This document shows, one piece after another, positions 1 through 8,963 of a stretch of 64,000 bases of DNA. The notes under the pieces are model-generated. The model was not told where the DNA came from and did not search any database. It saw nothing but the letters and a program-made list of their open reading frames with translations. The DNA lies in contig NZ_LZGW01000022.1 of assembly GCF_001690275.1 (NCBI RefSeq), positions 56,607 through 120,606 of the forward strand, written 5' to 3'. The DNA is from Gilliamella sp. WF3-4. Its GTDB lineage: Bacteria; Pseudomonadota; Gammaproteobacteria; Enterobacterales; Orbaceae. Each line of letters starts with the position of its first letter. The stretch's first letter is position 1. The position numbers were made by a program, and so were the translations under genes.

Positions 1-525
1 GGTGCGGTTGATTTTGGGCCAGAGAATACTCAAAATGTAGACGAACCTCCTATTAACAAAAAAGAAAAAAAGAAAAGAAAATTTCCCGAAATGTTAATAC
101 CTAAAAATAAGACTTACCATACAGGATCACAAAAATTAGATATTCTTATTGAGGAGGCTCAAGGTATAATTATTGATATGCATAAAAATGCAAGTGCATT
201 ATTGTTAAGGACAATATTAGAATTGGCTGTTGTGAGAACATTTGAAATACATAACTCTAGAAATCAATGTATTAATCAAAATGGAAGAACTAAAAATCTT
301 TCTGATAATTTAAATGCCTTAACTAAAAGAGATAGTTGGTTTAGTAATAAAGCATATTTGTATGATTTAAAAAAATTCATTGATAATCAAAGCACAAATT
401 GGAATAGCCTAGAATCTTTAAATCGATATGCTCATGGCGAATTTATTTTACCCGATAAAGAAATGTTGAGAGCTGTTTGGTTGATTACAGAACCACTCAT
501 TTTGATGTGCGAAAATAAGAATTGA
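1..525 (+). CDS. C-terminal part of an unidentified protein (cut by window start)
   Basis: The reading frame is open from base 1, so the Met at 91 is probably internal and the gene begins outside the window. The first 30 visible residues are charged and lysine-rich (a KKEKKKRK stretch) and look like a linker. The remaining 144 residues form a compact helical domain ending in a motif near SLNRYAHGE, a few hydrophobic helices and a short tail. I do not recognise the family. Similar helical C-terminal domains occur in ParB-like and other accessory proteins, but this is a weak resemblance. It lies 72 bp upstream of a D12 methylase on the same strand, so the two may belong to one accessory module. 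Confidence 0.55.
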   Translation, partial: GAVDFGPENTQNVDEPPINKKEKKKRKFPEMLIPKNKTYHTGSQKLDILIEEAQGIIIDMHKNASALLLRTILELAVVRTFEIHNSRNQCINQNGRTKNLSDNLNALTKRDSWFSNKAYLYDLKKFIDNQSTNWNSLESLNRYAHGEFILPDKEMLRAVWLITEPLILMCENKN

Positions 526-597
526 CTCTATCTTTGATGTGGCCATAATATTATTTTTAATATATTATGGTCATTTAAACAATAAACTAAAGCATTT

Positions 598-1431
598 ATG
601 ACAAATAACAGTTCACCACTAAGATATCCTGGAGGAAAAGCAAAATTTGCTCCTCACATTGAGTCCATAATCAAATCAAATCAAATTACTGGTGGCGATT
701 ATTATGAAGTTTATGCTGGTGGTGCAGGCGTTGCATTGAAACTTCTTTTTAGTGATTATTGTAAAAATATTCACATTAATGATGCAGATTTAGCAATTTA
801 TTCTTTTTGGAAATCAATAACAGAAAATACAGATGCTTTCATTCAATTAGTAAATGATACAGAAGTGTCTATTGATGAGTGGCATAAACAAAAGAAAATA
901 TTAAATGATCCACTTAATTACTCAATGACTCAATTAGGATTTGCCACATTTTTCCTAAATCGTACAAATCGCTCAGGAATATTGAAAGGTGGTGTTATTG
1001 GAGGGCTAAAACAGCAAGGAAATTACAAAATTGATGCAAGATTTAATAAACATAACTTAATAAAAAAAATAAAAAAAATTGGTGATGTTTCCAATAGAAT
1101 TCATATACATAATAAAGATGCAGCAGAATGGTTATTAGAAATAAACAATAATATCACATTTAAAGATATTGTTTATTTGGATCCCCCCTACTATGTTAAA
1201 GGACAAGGATTGTATCGAAATTTTTACCAACATGATGATCATATAAAAGTTAGAAATATTTTAGATTCTGTGGATTTTAACTGGATCGTTTCTTATGATA
1301 ATAACGAAAACATCATAGAAATGTACAAAGGTTATGTACAACAAGAGTATGCTTTAAATTATAGTTTGCAGGATAAAAAAAAGGCAACAGAGATTATTAT
1401 TTATAGCCCTTCACTGAGAATTCCTTTCTAA
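598..1431 (+). CDS. D12-class N6-adenine DNA methyltransferase (Dam-like, orphan)
   Basis: Likely transfers a methyl group from S-adenosylmethionine to N6 of adenine in DNA. The AdoMet-binding motif appears at the N-terminus as LRYPGGK (residues 8-14), an EVYAGGAG segment follows at about 37-44, and the catalytic DPPYY tetrad region is at 195-199. This order is typical of the D12 (alpha) class. At 277 residues it is a normal length for a stand-alone Dam-like enzyme. No restriction endonuclease is visible beside it, so it is an orphan or phage/island-type methylase. Target specificity cannot be read from the sequence. An IS element begins three bases after its stop codon, leaving the coding region intact. 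Confidence 0.9.
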   Translation: MTNNSSPLRYPGGKAKFAPHIESIIKSNQITGGDYYEVYAGGAGVALKLLFSDYCKNIHINDADLAIYSFWKSITENTDAFIQLVNDTEVSIDEWHKQKKILNDPLNYSMTQLGFATFFLNRTNRSGILKGGVIGGLKQQGNYKIDARFNKHNLIKKIKKIGDVSNRIHIHNKDAAEWLLEINNNITFKDIVYLDPPYYVKGQGLYRNFYQHDDHIKVRNILDSVDFNWIVSYDNNENIIEMYKGYVQQEYALNYSLQDKKKATEIIIYSPSLRIPF

Positions 1432-1507
1432 AGATGTAACTATCCCCTAAAATAGTACAGCAAAAAAGTAGAAAATTCTCTATGATAAAAGTAAAGAGGA
1501 TTTAATT

Positions 1508-1765
1508 ATGAAAAAAATGACTGAACATCAAATCGTCGCTATTTTAAAAGAAGCTGAAGCGGGTATTCCCGTTAAAGAACTGTGCCGTAAATAGAGCATG
1601 GATAATTCAACTTTCTATAAATGGCGAGAAAAATACGGCGGTATGGAAACGTCGGATATTAAATGCTTAAAGGAGCTGGAGGTTGAAAACCGCAAGCTTA
1701 AGCAGATGTTTGCCGAACTGAGCTTAAAATCCCAGCTTCAGGAAGAAATCATAAAAAAGCTTTAG
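1508..1765 (+). pseudogene. IS3-family orfA (HTH protein), amber-interrupted
   Basis: Translation resembles the orfA helix-turn-helix protein of IS407-type elements: MKKMTEHQIVAILKEAEAG, then VKELCRK, a stop, then MDNSTFYKWREKYGGME and a leucine-zipper-like ELEVENRKLKQM segment. An in-frame TAG at 1592-1594 sits exactly where the recognition turn of the HTH would be, so no full-length product is expected. The 3' end overlaps the region from which orfB would normally be expressed by frameshifting. Confidence 0.8.
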
Positions 1766-1831
1766 TGCCCACCAAGGCACGTAAAACGTGAGCACAGCAA
1801 CTACAAAAAAAATCATTCGGTTACTATTGCT

Positions 1832-2589
1832 ATGAGTTGTGCCATTGTTGGCTTAAGCCGTTGTGCTTACTATTATCAAGCTAAGTTACAGGATGATTCG
1901 GTGATTGTTTCGGTGTTGAATGCTATCACAGACCGGCATTTACGCTGGGGCTTTCCTAAGTGTTTTAACCGAATCAGAAAACTGGGATATCGTTGGAATC
2001 ATAAACGTGTTTATCGGGTGTATTGTGAGTTAAAACTGAATCTTAAAACAAAACGAAAACAACGAATTCCACCTCGGGAGCCAGAAAAGTTATTGGCTCC
2101 CAATAAACAAGGTGAATGTTGGTCAATGGATTTTATGAGTGACAGTAGTCGTAATCAACGTCGCTTTAGGACATTCAATGTCATCGATGACTTTATCGTG
2201 AGGCGTTAGGTATTGATATTGCAGTAAGCTTACCAGCAGGAAGGATTACCTGTTACTTAGATAAACTGGACGAATATCATGGGTATCCATTAAAAATACG
2301 GGTCGATAATGGGCCAGAATTTACAGGAAAAACCTTTACCAACTGGGCTAAATTACATGGTATAACCATTGATTATATCTAGCCCGGTAGCCCTTATCAA
2401 AATGGCTATATTGAACGATTTAACCGTACCTATCGTACTGAAGTGCTCGATTTATATCTATTTAATAATCTAGAACAAGCAAGAAAGGTAACCGAAGAAT
2501 GGCTAACCATTTATAACACCGAAAGACTGCATGAGGCATTAAATAACATGACATCGATTGAATACAAAACACTAAAACAGGGTGCTTAA
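1832..2589 (+). pseudogene. IS3-family orfB transposase, frameshifted
   Basis: The first part (1832-2209) holds the HTH_21-like region LSRCAYYYQAK and the first catalytic Asp of the rve/DDE domain in WSMDFMSD. The frame then shifts by one base near 2205. The rest continues with VDNGPEF (second Asp) and QNGYIERFNRTYRTEVLD (catalytic Glu), and ends at TAA 2587-2589. A further in-frame TAG lies at 2380-2382, just before the PGSPYQNG segment. With a frameshift and a nonsense codon between the catalytic residues, the enzyme is inactive. The original start lay upstream of 1832, where the frame is still open for a few dozen codons. Confidence 0.85.
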
Positions 2590-2776
2590 TTTTCTACGTG
2601 AGTTGTGTACTAAGTTTGGGGGTATTTACACTATAATTCCAATAAAACAAAAATCTAATAAAACATTAACATCAAAACACTAAACAATAATCCAATATCA
2701 AATCTCAATCAAACAAAAACCAAAACCAAAACAAACGGTATAGACTCCTGAATTATTTTTACAAAATTGGTTGTAA

Positions 2777-3034
2777 TTATCCTCTAACTTCCGCTTTAAA
2801 GGCAATGCCAACTTTAGCCGAGAGCGAGAAAATGCGGACGGTAGTGCTTGGACAGAAAGCGTGATTGATGCGAAAAACAAACTCACCATCAAAACGGGCA
2901 ACGACACTAACATCATAGGCGGCCAATTAAAAGGCAACACAGTCAACATGGATGTGGGTAACAACTTAAACATCCAATCACTGCAAGATACGGATCACTA
3001 TAAAACCAATTATAAGCGGGTTCGCCGACATTGA
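2777..3034 (+). pseudogene. Fragment of a CdiA / filamentous haemagglutinin-type exoprotein
   Basis: An open frame without a start codon translates to a stretch containing ESVIDAKNKLTIKTGNDTN, then IIGGQLKGNTVNMDVGNNLN and IQSLQDTDHYK. This is the classic repeat found before the toxin part of CdiA-like two-partner secretion proteins. It ends at TGA 3032-3034. About 85 residues remain out of what would be thousands. Base composition is less AT-rich than the flanks, which fits a piece of foreign or rearranged DNA. No cdiB, toxin tip or cdiI is visible here. The reverse-strand frame across 2698-2973 is a shadow of this fragment. Confidence 0.75.
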
Positions 3035-3168
3035 GCTGATGGCTGGATATCACTAGCGCAATACCCAAATCCGTATTACCTTAATAACGCATTTATAGCG
3101 GCGAGTATAGTCTCATATTTTGGCGAGGATTAGTTATTATTAGGTTAAGTTGATATAAACGCTGATAT

Positions 3169-3196
3169 AAAAGACAGAACAAGCGCCCTGTCTTTT
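3169..3196 (-). terminator. Terminator of the MFS gene
   Basis: Nine-base perfect stem AAAAGACAG (3169-3177) with CTGTCTTTT (3188-3196) and a 10-base loop. It lies 10 bp after the stop of the leftward MFS gene, with T-rich sequence following on the minus strand. Confidence 0.65.
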
Positions 3197-3206
3197 ATTT
3201 ATCTAT

Positions 3207-4442
3207 TTATTCTAGCGCTTTACCTTTTGTTTCAGGTATTAAAAAGACAAATGCAGCTGCTGATAATAAGTAAGCCGCTGAAAGTAATGCAAGTGCATAG
3301 CTAGTTGAGTATATTTCGGCTAAATAAGCGATAAGCACTTGGGATATTCCCGCGATACCTCGCCCAACGTTGAAGATAATATTTTCGGCGCTTGAGCGTG
3401 CATCAGTTGGATAATGTTCAGCAAGCAATGCACCGTATCCGCCCATCATGCCATTGACAAAAAAGCCAATGACTGAGCCAAATATGATTAATATCAACAT
3501 ATCCGTTTGATGGAAATAGAACCAAATCGAAACAGCTGAAATGAATAAAAATAGGATATAAGAAGGGCGACGGCCAAATTTATCACATAACCAGCCAAAA
3601 ATTAAGATCCCTAATGACATGCCAATGGTGGTTGAAATGGTCCAAAACATGGTGTTTTTAAACGGTAATTTGAGTTCTGTTGCAATCATATTTGGCATCC
3701 AAACCATCAGCCCATAAAAGCCGAAGTTTTGTACAGCACAAGCAATGGTTAATCCTAGTGTTGTTGCTGTAGTTCGTGGAGTTTTAAATAATTTACCTAT
3801 AGCAATTTGGTTTTTGTTTTGGTTTTTTAGATTTTGCCATATTTCTGGCTCTTTTAATCCATTACGTGTCCATGCAACAAATAGAGCAGGTAGAACCCCC
3901 ATGGCAAACGCCCAGCGCCAACCATAAACTTCACCAATAAAGTTTACCGTTAGTGCAGCCAAAATGATACCGACTTGAAAGCCTAATGCCACAATTGATG
4001 TGGCTCTTGAACGTTTATGTTTAGGCCAGCTTTCAGAAACTAAGGTCATACCAATGCCGAATTCGCCACCAAGTCCAAGCCCACTTAAAAAACGGAATAT
4101 CAAAAAACATTCATAGTTAGGTGAAATTGCACATAACCCAGTAAAGAGGGAGAATATCAAAATTGTCCATGAAAAGACTTTTACTCGTCCATATTTATCT
4201 GCAAGCACCCCAAATAAAATACCACCCAATACTGCGCCAAGTAAGGTTACTGATGTTAAAGTTCCTAAATCTGTTTTTGTTAGGTTAAAACTGACTGAAA
4301 TTAGGTTAAAGCAGACGGCTAAAATCATCATATCCATGCCATCCAGTGCATAACCTACTGTGGATGCAAAAAGTGTTTTCTTTTGATATGGGGTTGTGTG
4401 TTCACTTTCAGCTTGCGTGGCGAAGTCTACGTCAGGTTTCAT
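3207..4442 (-). CDS. MFS transporter, aromatic-acid/sialic-acid symporter-like
   Basis: A 12-helix major facilitator permease of 411 residues in the inner membrane. The segment GYALDGMDMMILA near residue 30, the loop motif GVLADKYGRVK after helix 2 and a matching GWLCDKFGRRP after helix 8 mark the metabolite:H+ symporter branch that includes YjhB, NanT and the AAHS aromatic acid carriers. A conserved RFLSGLGLGGEFG follows helix 4. The start is supported by AGAGG five bases upstream. The gene stands alone, with its own terminator and a 185 bp AT-rich upstream region that presumably holds its promoter. No neighbouring catabolic gene points to a substrate, so the cargo is left open. Confidence 0.8.
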   Translation of the reverse strand: MKPDVDFATQAESEHTTPYQKKTLFASTVGYALDGMDMMILAVCFNLISVSFNLTKTDLGTLTSVTLLGAVLGGILFGVLADKYGRVKVFSWTILIFSLFTGLCAISPNYECFLIFRFLSGLGLGGEFGIGMTLVSESWPKHKRSRATSIVALGFQVGIILAALTVNFIGEVYGWRWAFAMGVLPALFVAWTRNGLKEPEIWQNLKNQNKNQIAIGKLFKTPRTTATTLGLTIACAVQNFGFYGLMVWMPNMIATELKLPFKNTMFWTISTTIGMSLGILIFGWLCDKFGRRPSYILFLFISAVSIWFYFHQTDMLILIIFGSVIGFFVNGMMGGYGALLAEHYPTDARSSAENIIFNVGRGIAGISQVLIAYLAEIYSTSYALALLSAAYLLSAAAFVFLIPETKGKALE

Positions 4443-4627
4443 GTTTACCTCTAGTTATTAAAATAGATAGTTACTTAAAATTTGTGTTTTATGGTGTTTA
4501 ATTTGTGATTAAACGGCAGGTAAATTATAGCGGGGCAAGTATATACTTAAAACTTATAAAAAGCCAAGTTTAAAGCTTTTAAATTGTATTTTTATCCACC
4601 TATTTTATTATCGGTGGATAAGTTATG

Positions 4628-5740
4628 TTATTCTTCAGTAAAATACCAATAGCCTTTGTTGACAAAATCAAGCATTACTTGCAGTGTATTTTTGTCTTGT
4701 ATCTGTTGGTAACATAGTGTGTCTGTTTTACAAAGCAGATCAATAATTGGCATAGGTAAATCAATTTTTTCACCATGAATGTAGCCAAAATCACCCACTT
4801 TAAGTATACGAATACTGGGAACCCGATGTAACTGTGCGCCATTTTTTAGTAGTGATTCAAATTCATAATAATCGTATGGCGTTTCAACTGGGATAATATT
4901 TAAATCGTGCATAGGTATTGTAATATGCTTACCAAACCAGTCGTTGAATAATTTGGGTGTTTTGATTAAGTCGATGAGTTGATCTTGTATTTTTGCAAGT
5001 TCATAAGGTTGGATTCGGTACGGATCGTCAGGTAGCTTCAAATCTTTATCTTGATAATAAATAGCTGTTGGTAAGTTATCAATGATATAATCGGCAAAGT
5101 TACTTAGCAATGTTTGCGATGTTTGCGTTATAAAGCCGACAGAATAACTTAATGATTCACCAATTGATACGCCATTATGTGGACAACCTAGGGGGATGTA
5201 TAAAATATCGCCAGCGGTGATCTCTTCGTCAATGATTGGTTGATAGTCTTCAACATGCAGTAATGCTTTGTGTGCACTATATTGCTTATAATTTTGATTG
5301 CGATCACCTACTTGCCAACGTCTACGCCCCATACCTTGAATAATAAAGACATCATAATTATCAATGTGTGGTCCAACGCCAGCGCCTTGTGTTGCATAAG
5401 AAATCATTAAGTCATCAAATTGCCATTGTGGAAGGCATTTAAATGGCTCAATTAAGCGCGCTGCTTGCGTATGCCAATGATCAACGGCTTGAACTAGCAA
5501 GCTCCAATGATCTTCACCTAAGTCATCATATTGGGTAAATGGCCCAAATTGCGCGTCCCAGATACCATTTTTATTCGATACGATACGGCTATCTATCTCT
5601 TCTTCCATTGCTAGACCTGCTAGTTCATCAGGCGTAATAGGATCAATAAAATTAGCAAACGCTTTACGCAAGATTACAGGCTTTTTTTGCCAATAATTTG
5701 TTAAAAAATCATCCCAATCAATGGCTAATTTATAATTCAT
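4628..5740 (-). CDS. roxA: 50S ribosomal protein uL16 arginine hydroxylase (YcfD/RoxA)
   Basis: A JmjC-type 2-oxoglutarate/Fe(II) oxygenase that hydroxylates an arginine of ribosomal protein L16. At 370 residues it matches E. coli YcfD almost end to end, including the start (WQKKPVILRKAFANFIDPI) and the FADYIID segment. Iron ligands are visible as HxD at H125/D127 (VGPHIDNYD) and H188 (PLGCPHNG), and the GRRRW segment near 138-142 helps bind co-substrate. The fold continues into the dimerisation and winged-helix C-terminal part ending KGYWYFTEE. It overlaps the end of ycfH by 11 bases and has its Shine-Dalgarno AAGGA inside that gene, so the two are probably cotranscribed. Confidence 0.93.
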   Translation of the reverse strand: MNYKLAIDWDDFLTNYWQKKPVILRKAFANFIDPITPDELAGLAMEEEIDSRIVSNKNGIWDAQFGPFTQYDDLGEDHWSLLVQAVDHWHTQAARLIEPFKCLPQWQFDDLMISYATQGAGVGPHIDNYDVFIIQGMGRRRWQVGDRNQNYKQYSAHKALLHVEDYQPIIDEEITAGDILYIPLGCPHNGVSIGESLSYSVGFITQTSQTLLSNFADYIIDNLPTAIYYQDKDLKLPDDPYRIQPYELAKIQDQLIDLIKTPKLFNDWFGKHITIPMHDLNIIPVETPYDYYEFESLLKNGAQLHRVPSIRILKVGDFGYIHGEKIDLPMPIIDLLCKTDTLCYQQIQDKNTLQVMLDFVNKGYWYFTEE

Positions 5741-6515
5741 TTAATTTTCCTTGCAGATTGAATAATTGACAAAAATTATACGTGGTTTTTTGTGCGATCT
5801 GTTCCAATGAAACACCTTTTAACACAGATAAATATTGTGCAACTTCACGAACATAAGCGGGTTGATTTTCTTTTCCTCGGTATGGAACAGGGGCAAGATA
5901 AGGAGAGTCTGTTTCGACCAAAATACGATCAAGCGGTACATATTTAGCAACTTCTCGCAGATTTTCGGCATTTTTAAAGGTTATAATCCCTGAAAATGAA
6001 ATATAAAAACCAATGTCTAATAGTTGTTTTGCGGTTTCGATGTCTTCTGTGAAGCAGTGTAGTACACCTGAATAGACATGCTCGTCTTTTAATATTTTTA
6101 AAGTGTCTTGTTTAGCATTACGGGTATGAACAATAATTGGTTTGCTGAACTTTCGACCTAGTCGAATATGTTCTTTAAATATAGTTTGTTGTAATTCTAG
6201 GTTGTCTTGTTGGTAATAGTAATCGAGCCCTGTTTCTCCAAGTGCTACAACGTTGTCTTCTTGTGCTAAGATTTCAAATCTTTCCGCATCGTACGTTTCA
6301 TCATCAAGGTTAAGCGGATGAATTCCACATGAAAACGAGCATTGATTTTTGTAGGGCAAAAGTTGCTTTTTCATCGATTCATAGCCCGATAATGTTGTTG
6401 CCACGCTTAAGCAGTGTTTAACATCGTTGTTGTTTGCTTCTTGTAAAACATCTTCGATAGATTTAGTACTAAAATCCAAGCTATCCAAATGACAGTGGGA
6501 ATCAATTAAAAACAT
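5730..6515 (-). CDS. ycfH: TatD-family metal-dependent hydrolase
   Basis: A TIM-barrel metallo-hydrolase of the TatD DNase family, 261 residues. Metal ligands are visible: HxH at H7/H9 (DSHCHLD), Glu in ALGETGLDYYY, His in PIIVHTRNA and GVLHCFTED, and the final Asp in VETDSPYL. The family shows 3'-5' exonuclease or deoxyribonuclease activity; the precise role of YcfH is not settled. It overlaps roxA downstream by 11 bases. lapB lies 12 bp upstream, so lapA, lapB, ycfH and roxA could form one transcript. Confidence 0.9.
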   Translation of the reverse strand: MFLIDSHCHLDSLDFSTKSIEDVLQEANNNDVKHCLSVATTLSGYESMKKQLLPYKNQCSFSCGIHPLNLDDETYDAERFEILAQEDNVVALGETGLDYYYQQDNLELQQTIFKEHIRLGRKFSKPIIVHTRNAKQDTLKILKDEHVYSGVLHCFTEDIETAKQLLDIGFYISFSGIITFKNAENLREVAKYVPLDRILVETDSPYLAPVPYRGKENQPAYVREVAQYLSVLKGVSLEQIAQKTTYNFCQLFNLQGKLNEL

Positions 6516-6527
6516 AAAGATCTCTTT

Positions 6528-7706
6528 TTATTTATCAGAAAGTTGTTCAAAATCACGAACGGGTTTGATTGTGGACCAAGAACGGCAAGCTGGGCATAAC
6601 CAATAAATGGAATTAACTGTAAATCCACACTTTTGGCATCGATAATTGGGCACTGCTTTTATTTGTTCTCCCACCATGTTGCGTAAAAGTAAAAGACTTT
6701 GTTTTGCTTTGCCTTGTTCCGCATCAGCAACATGATAATCCATTAATCGATAAAATCCTTTTAAGTTAGGATGTTTAAGTAATTCACGATACATGTAGTA
6801 TTGTGCTGCATCTAGACCTTTTTGTTTTTCAATAAGATCGGCAAGCATTAATTCAGCTACACTGCCAGAGTCTTGATCGACACATAATTGTAAAAATTGC
6901 TGAAATTCATGTTGGTTATTTAATTTTAAATAGCACTCTTTTAATAAAGGTAACGCTTCGCCAATAAAGGCTTTATCTTGCTGTAATATTTGTTGAAAAC
7001 AGTTGATAGCCTGCTCTGTTTTATCTTGGATCATAAAAATTCGCCCTTGCATGAGCGAAGTTCGAGCGCATTTTGTGTCAGCGTTTGCTGATTTTTGTAA
7101 TAAACTATTTGCTTTGTCAAGCTCATCATTAGCAATAGCCTGTGATGCTAATTCGCAGTAAAATTGTGCAATGTCGGTTTTATATTTTTCATTACCAAGT
7201 TTGACCAGTTTTGACGCCATGTTAATGGCATTTATCCATTCGCTGGTTGATTGATAGATGATGATAAGTTGTTGCAATGCGTATTGTTGGAAATCCTCTT
7301 CATCAATTAATTGTAAAAACATCTCTTCGGCACGATCGTAAAGACCTGCAACCATATAATCACGACCAAGTTGTTGAATGGCTAATAGTCGTTGTTCAAA
7401 CGTTAAAGACGAGCTTTCTAATAGCGCTTGGTGAATTCGTATTGCTCTGTCAACTTCTCCCCGTGAGCGAAATAAGTTACCTAATGTTAAATGAGCTTCA
7501 AGCGTGCCTTCGTCTTCTTTTAACATGTCTAAGAAAAGATCGACGGCTTTATCTTTTTGGTTAGACAAAAGAAAGTTCAACCCATCTACATATTCACGAG
7601 ATAGGCGATTAGATTGGTTTAGATGTTTTTGTTTAGCATTTCTGTCACCCATATACCAACCGTATCCAGCCGCAATAGGAAGTAACAGAAATAACAGTTC
7701 AAACAT
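6528..7706 (-). CDS. lapB: LPS assembly regulator LapB (YciM)
   Basis: A membrane-anchored TPR protein that in E. coli presents LpxC to FtsH and so limits lipopolysaccharide synthesis. Residues 1-20 form one N-terminal transmembrane helix followed by YMGDRNAKQK. Repeated TPR-like helices fill residues 35-340. A rubredoxin-like zinc knuckle closes the protein (C357-x2-C360 and C371-x2-C374 in RCQKCGF and LCPACRSW). Length 392 against 389 in E. coli. It follows lapA by 12 bp, as in E. coli. Its ribosome-binding site is weak, so coupling to lapA is possible. Confidence 0.93.
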   Translation of the reverse strand: MFELLFLLLPIAAGYGWYMGDRNAKQKHLNQSNRLSREYVDGLNFLLSNQKDKAVDLFLDMLKEDEGTLEAHLTLGNLFRSRGEVDRAIRIHQALLESSSLTFEQRLLAIQQLGRDYMVAGLYDRAEEMFLQLIDEEDFQQYALQQLIIIYQSTSEWINAINMASKLVKLGNEKYKTDIAQFYCELASQAIANDELDKANSLLQKSANADTKCARTSLMQGRIFMIQDKTEQAINCFQQILQQDKAFIGEALPLLKECYLKLNNQHEFQQFLQLCVDQDSGSVAELMLADLIEKQKGLDAAQYYMYRELLKHPNLKGFYRLMDYHVADAEQGKAKQSLLLLRNMVGEQIKAVPNYRCQKCGFTVNSIYWLCPACRSWSTIKPVRDFEQLSDK

Positions 7707-7718
7707 AGTAATCTGTTC

Positions 7719-8024
7719 TTAATGGTTTTTAGTTAAGTTTAATTGTTGATGATTAGCCATGCTTTCATCATATTTTTTTTGTAGCTTGTTCAGTTTTCGT
7801 TTTGTTGATGAATGCTGTAATTTAGATTTTATAAAGAAAATACCAGTTAAGATCCAACCAACAAGGAAACCAGAACCAAATAAAATGGCTAATAACACCG
7901 ATAAGCGGATTTCAGTTTTAGCAACCAAATAATTAAATGTGACAATTTGATCATTGGACGAGCCTATCGCAATTGAGATAGCAAAGATGATAATTATTAA
8001 TAAAATTGAGATAACAAATTTCAT
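7719..8024 (-). CDS. lapA: LPS assembly protein LapA (YciS)
   Basis: A small inner-membrane protein of 101 residues with two transmembrane helices (about 2-22 and 43-65) and a basic, coiled-coil-prone C-terminus. It is the usual partner of LapB in LPS control. The FNYLVAKTEIRLSVLLAILFG segment matches the conserved LapA core (split here by family knowledge, not by a search). The start is supported by GAAAGG. lapB lies directly downstream. Confidence 0.88.
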   Translation of the reverse strand: MKFVISILLIIIIFAISIAIGSSNDQIVTFNYLVAKTEIRLSVLLAILFGSGFLVGWILTGIFFIKSKLQHSSTKRKLNKLQKKYDESMANHQQLNLTKNH

Positions 8025-8141
8025 AATGTTGACCTTTCTTTTTTATTTTTAGTTAAAACGTTTTTGTTTATTATACCTGTTTATTTATACAAATTGCTTT
8101 GGCCAGTTAATCTATCTATCAAATATAGTGACGTTCGAAAA

Positions 8142-8861
8142 TTACCTTTCTACTATATGCCATTTTCTATTACAAAAACAGCAGATTAATGAAATTATCC
8201 ATGCAATTAATACGCTTGCTATTATATCAATAGGGCTGTGCATTCCTAATAATAATCGGCTGATTTCAATTAATATCGACCAAATAATCATAACCGATGT
8301 TATCACATAATGCTGTTTGAATTTCAGTAATAGCAAAGCTAAAAAAGCCCAAGTTACAGCAAATAAAGTATGCCCAGACGGAAATGAAAAACTAGTTTCA
8401 TTTTGCCAGTGGTAAGATAACCAACTTGGGATTGTAGATGAATTTTTAAATAATTGCTGGATAAACTCTTTTTTTTCTGATGTCGTTTGTGAATAAAATT
8501 GTTGTTTACTAATATTAAATTCTTTTTCCATCCAAAGTACATAAGGCCTTGGTTCAGTTGTTTGTAATTTTAAAAAGTGTTTAATTATTTGCCCACTTAA
8601 TATTGCGCTAACAAGAAGCAACCATAATAATATAATTTTATTTTTGGTTTTACTGGACTGTAATAGGCAAAAAACTAAAAATAAAATTGTCGATGTAATT
8701 ATTGCCCAAGGAAAGCTTGCTGTTTCAGTTATTAAGAATAAATATTTAGATGTATTATTTAATGATGCTGGTTGCCAATGCCAATTTATGGCTATAATAA
8801 TTAAAGGTGCAATCAAGAAAATAGCTAGTATGGCTATTGTTTTTTTTATTACTAAACCCAT
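8142..8861 (-). CDS. pgpB: PAP2-superfamily membrane phosphatase, PgpB-like
   Basis: A 239-residue membrane protein of the PAP2/PgpB type, which dephosphorylates phosphatidylglycerophosphate, phosphatidate or undecaprenyl pyrophosphate on the periplasmic side. The three PAP2 signatures appear in order: TTEPRPYV (motif 1 region), FSFPSGHT (motif 2) and RLLLGMHSPIDIIAS (motif 3 with catalytic His and Asp). Five to six hydrophobic helices are visible. It sits between ribA and lapA, as pgpB does in E. coli, which supports the symbol. The 117 bp to lapA suggest separate promoters. An overlapping plus-strand frame at 8644-8877 is a shadow. Confidence 0.85.
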   Translation of the reverse strand: MGLVIKKTIAILAIFLIAPLIIIAINWHWQPASLNNTSKYLFLITETASFPWAIITSTILFLVFCLLQSSKTKNKIILLWLLLVSAILSGQIIKHFLKLQTTEPRPYVLWMEKEFNISKQQFYSQTTSEKKEFIQQLFKNSSTIPSWLSYHWQNETSFSFPSGHTLFAVTWAFLALLLLKFKQHYVITSVMIIWSILIEISRLLLGMHSPIDIIASVLIAWIISLICCFCNRKWHIVER

Positions 8862-8963
8862 TTATAAACTCAATTAAGTATAATCTTGCTTAATATTTTA
8901 GCATAGAAGATAAATTTATTTTTATAAAATATTTTTTATGTTTTACTTAAAACGGAGACAATA

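Larger units (their letters stand above)
1435..2630 (+). mobile_element. Dead IS3-family element (IS407-like), 1196 bp
   Basis: The element is bounded by imperfect inverted repeats. The left end begins TGTAACTATCCCC at 1435, and the complement of the right end begins TGTAAATACCCCC at 2630; about 20 of the first 26 positions match. It contains an orfA/orfB pair with an HTH protein and a DDE transposase, as in the IS407 group of IS3. Both reading frames are broken, so it cannot move by itself. The four bases flanking each side (aaga and ctat) do not match, so no target duplication survives. This suggests old rearrangement or deletion at one edge, in line with the broken genes on its right. Confidence 0.85.

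Noticed and set aside
2698..2973. Minus-strand 91-residue reading frame
   Set aside because: It is the antisense shadow of the CdiA-type fragment on the plus strand, which has clear family similarity.
8862..8963. FMN riboswitch upstream of ribA
   Set aside because: The gap is only about 100 bp and shows none of the conserved RFN element segments.
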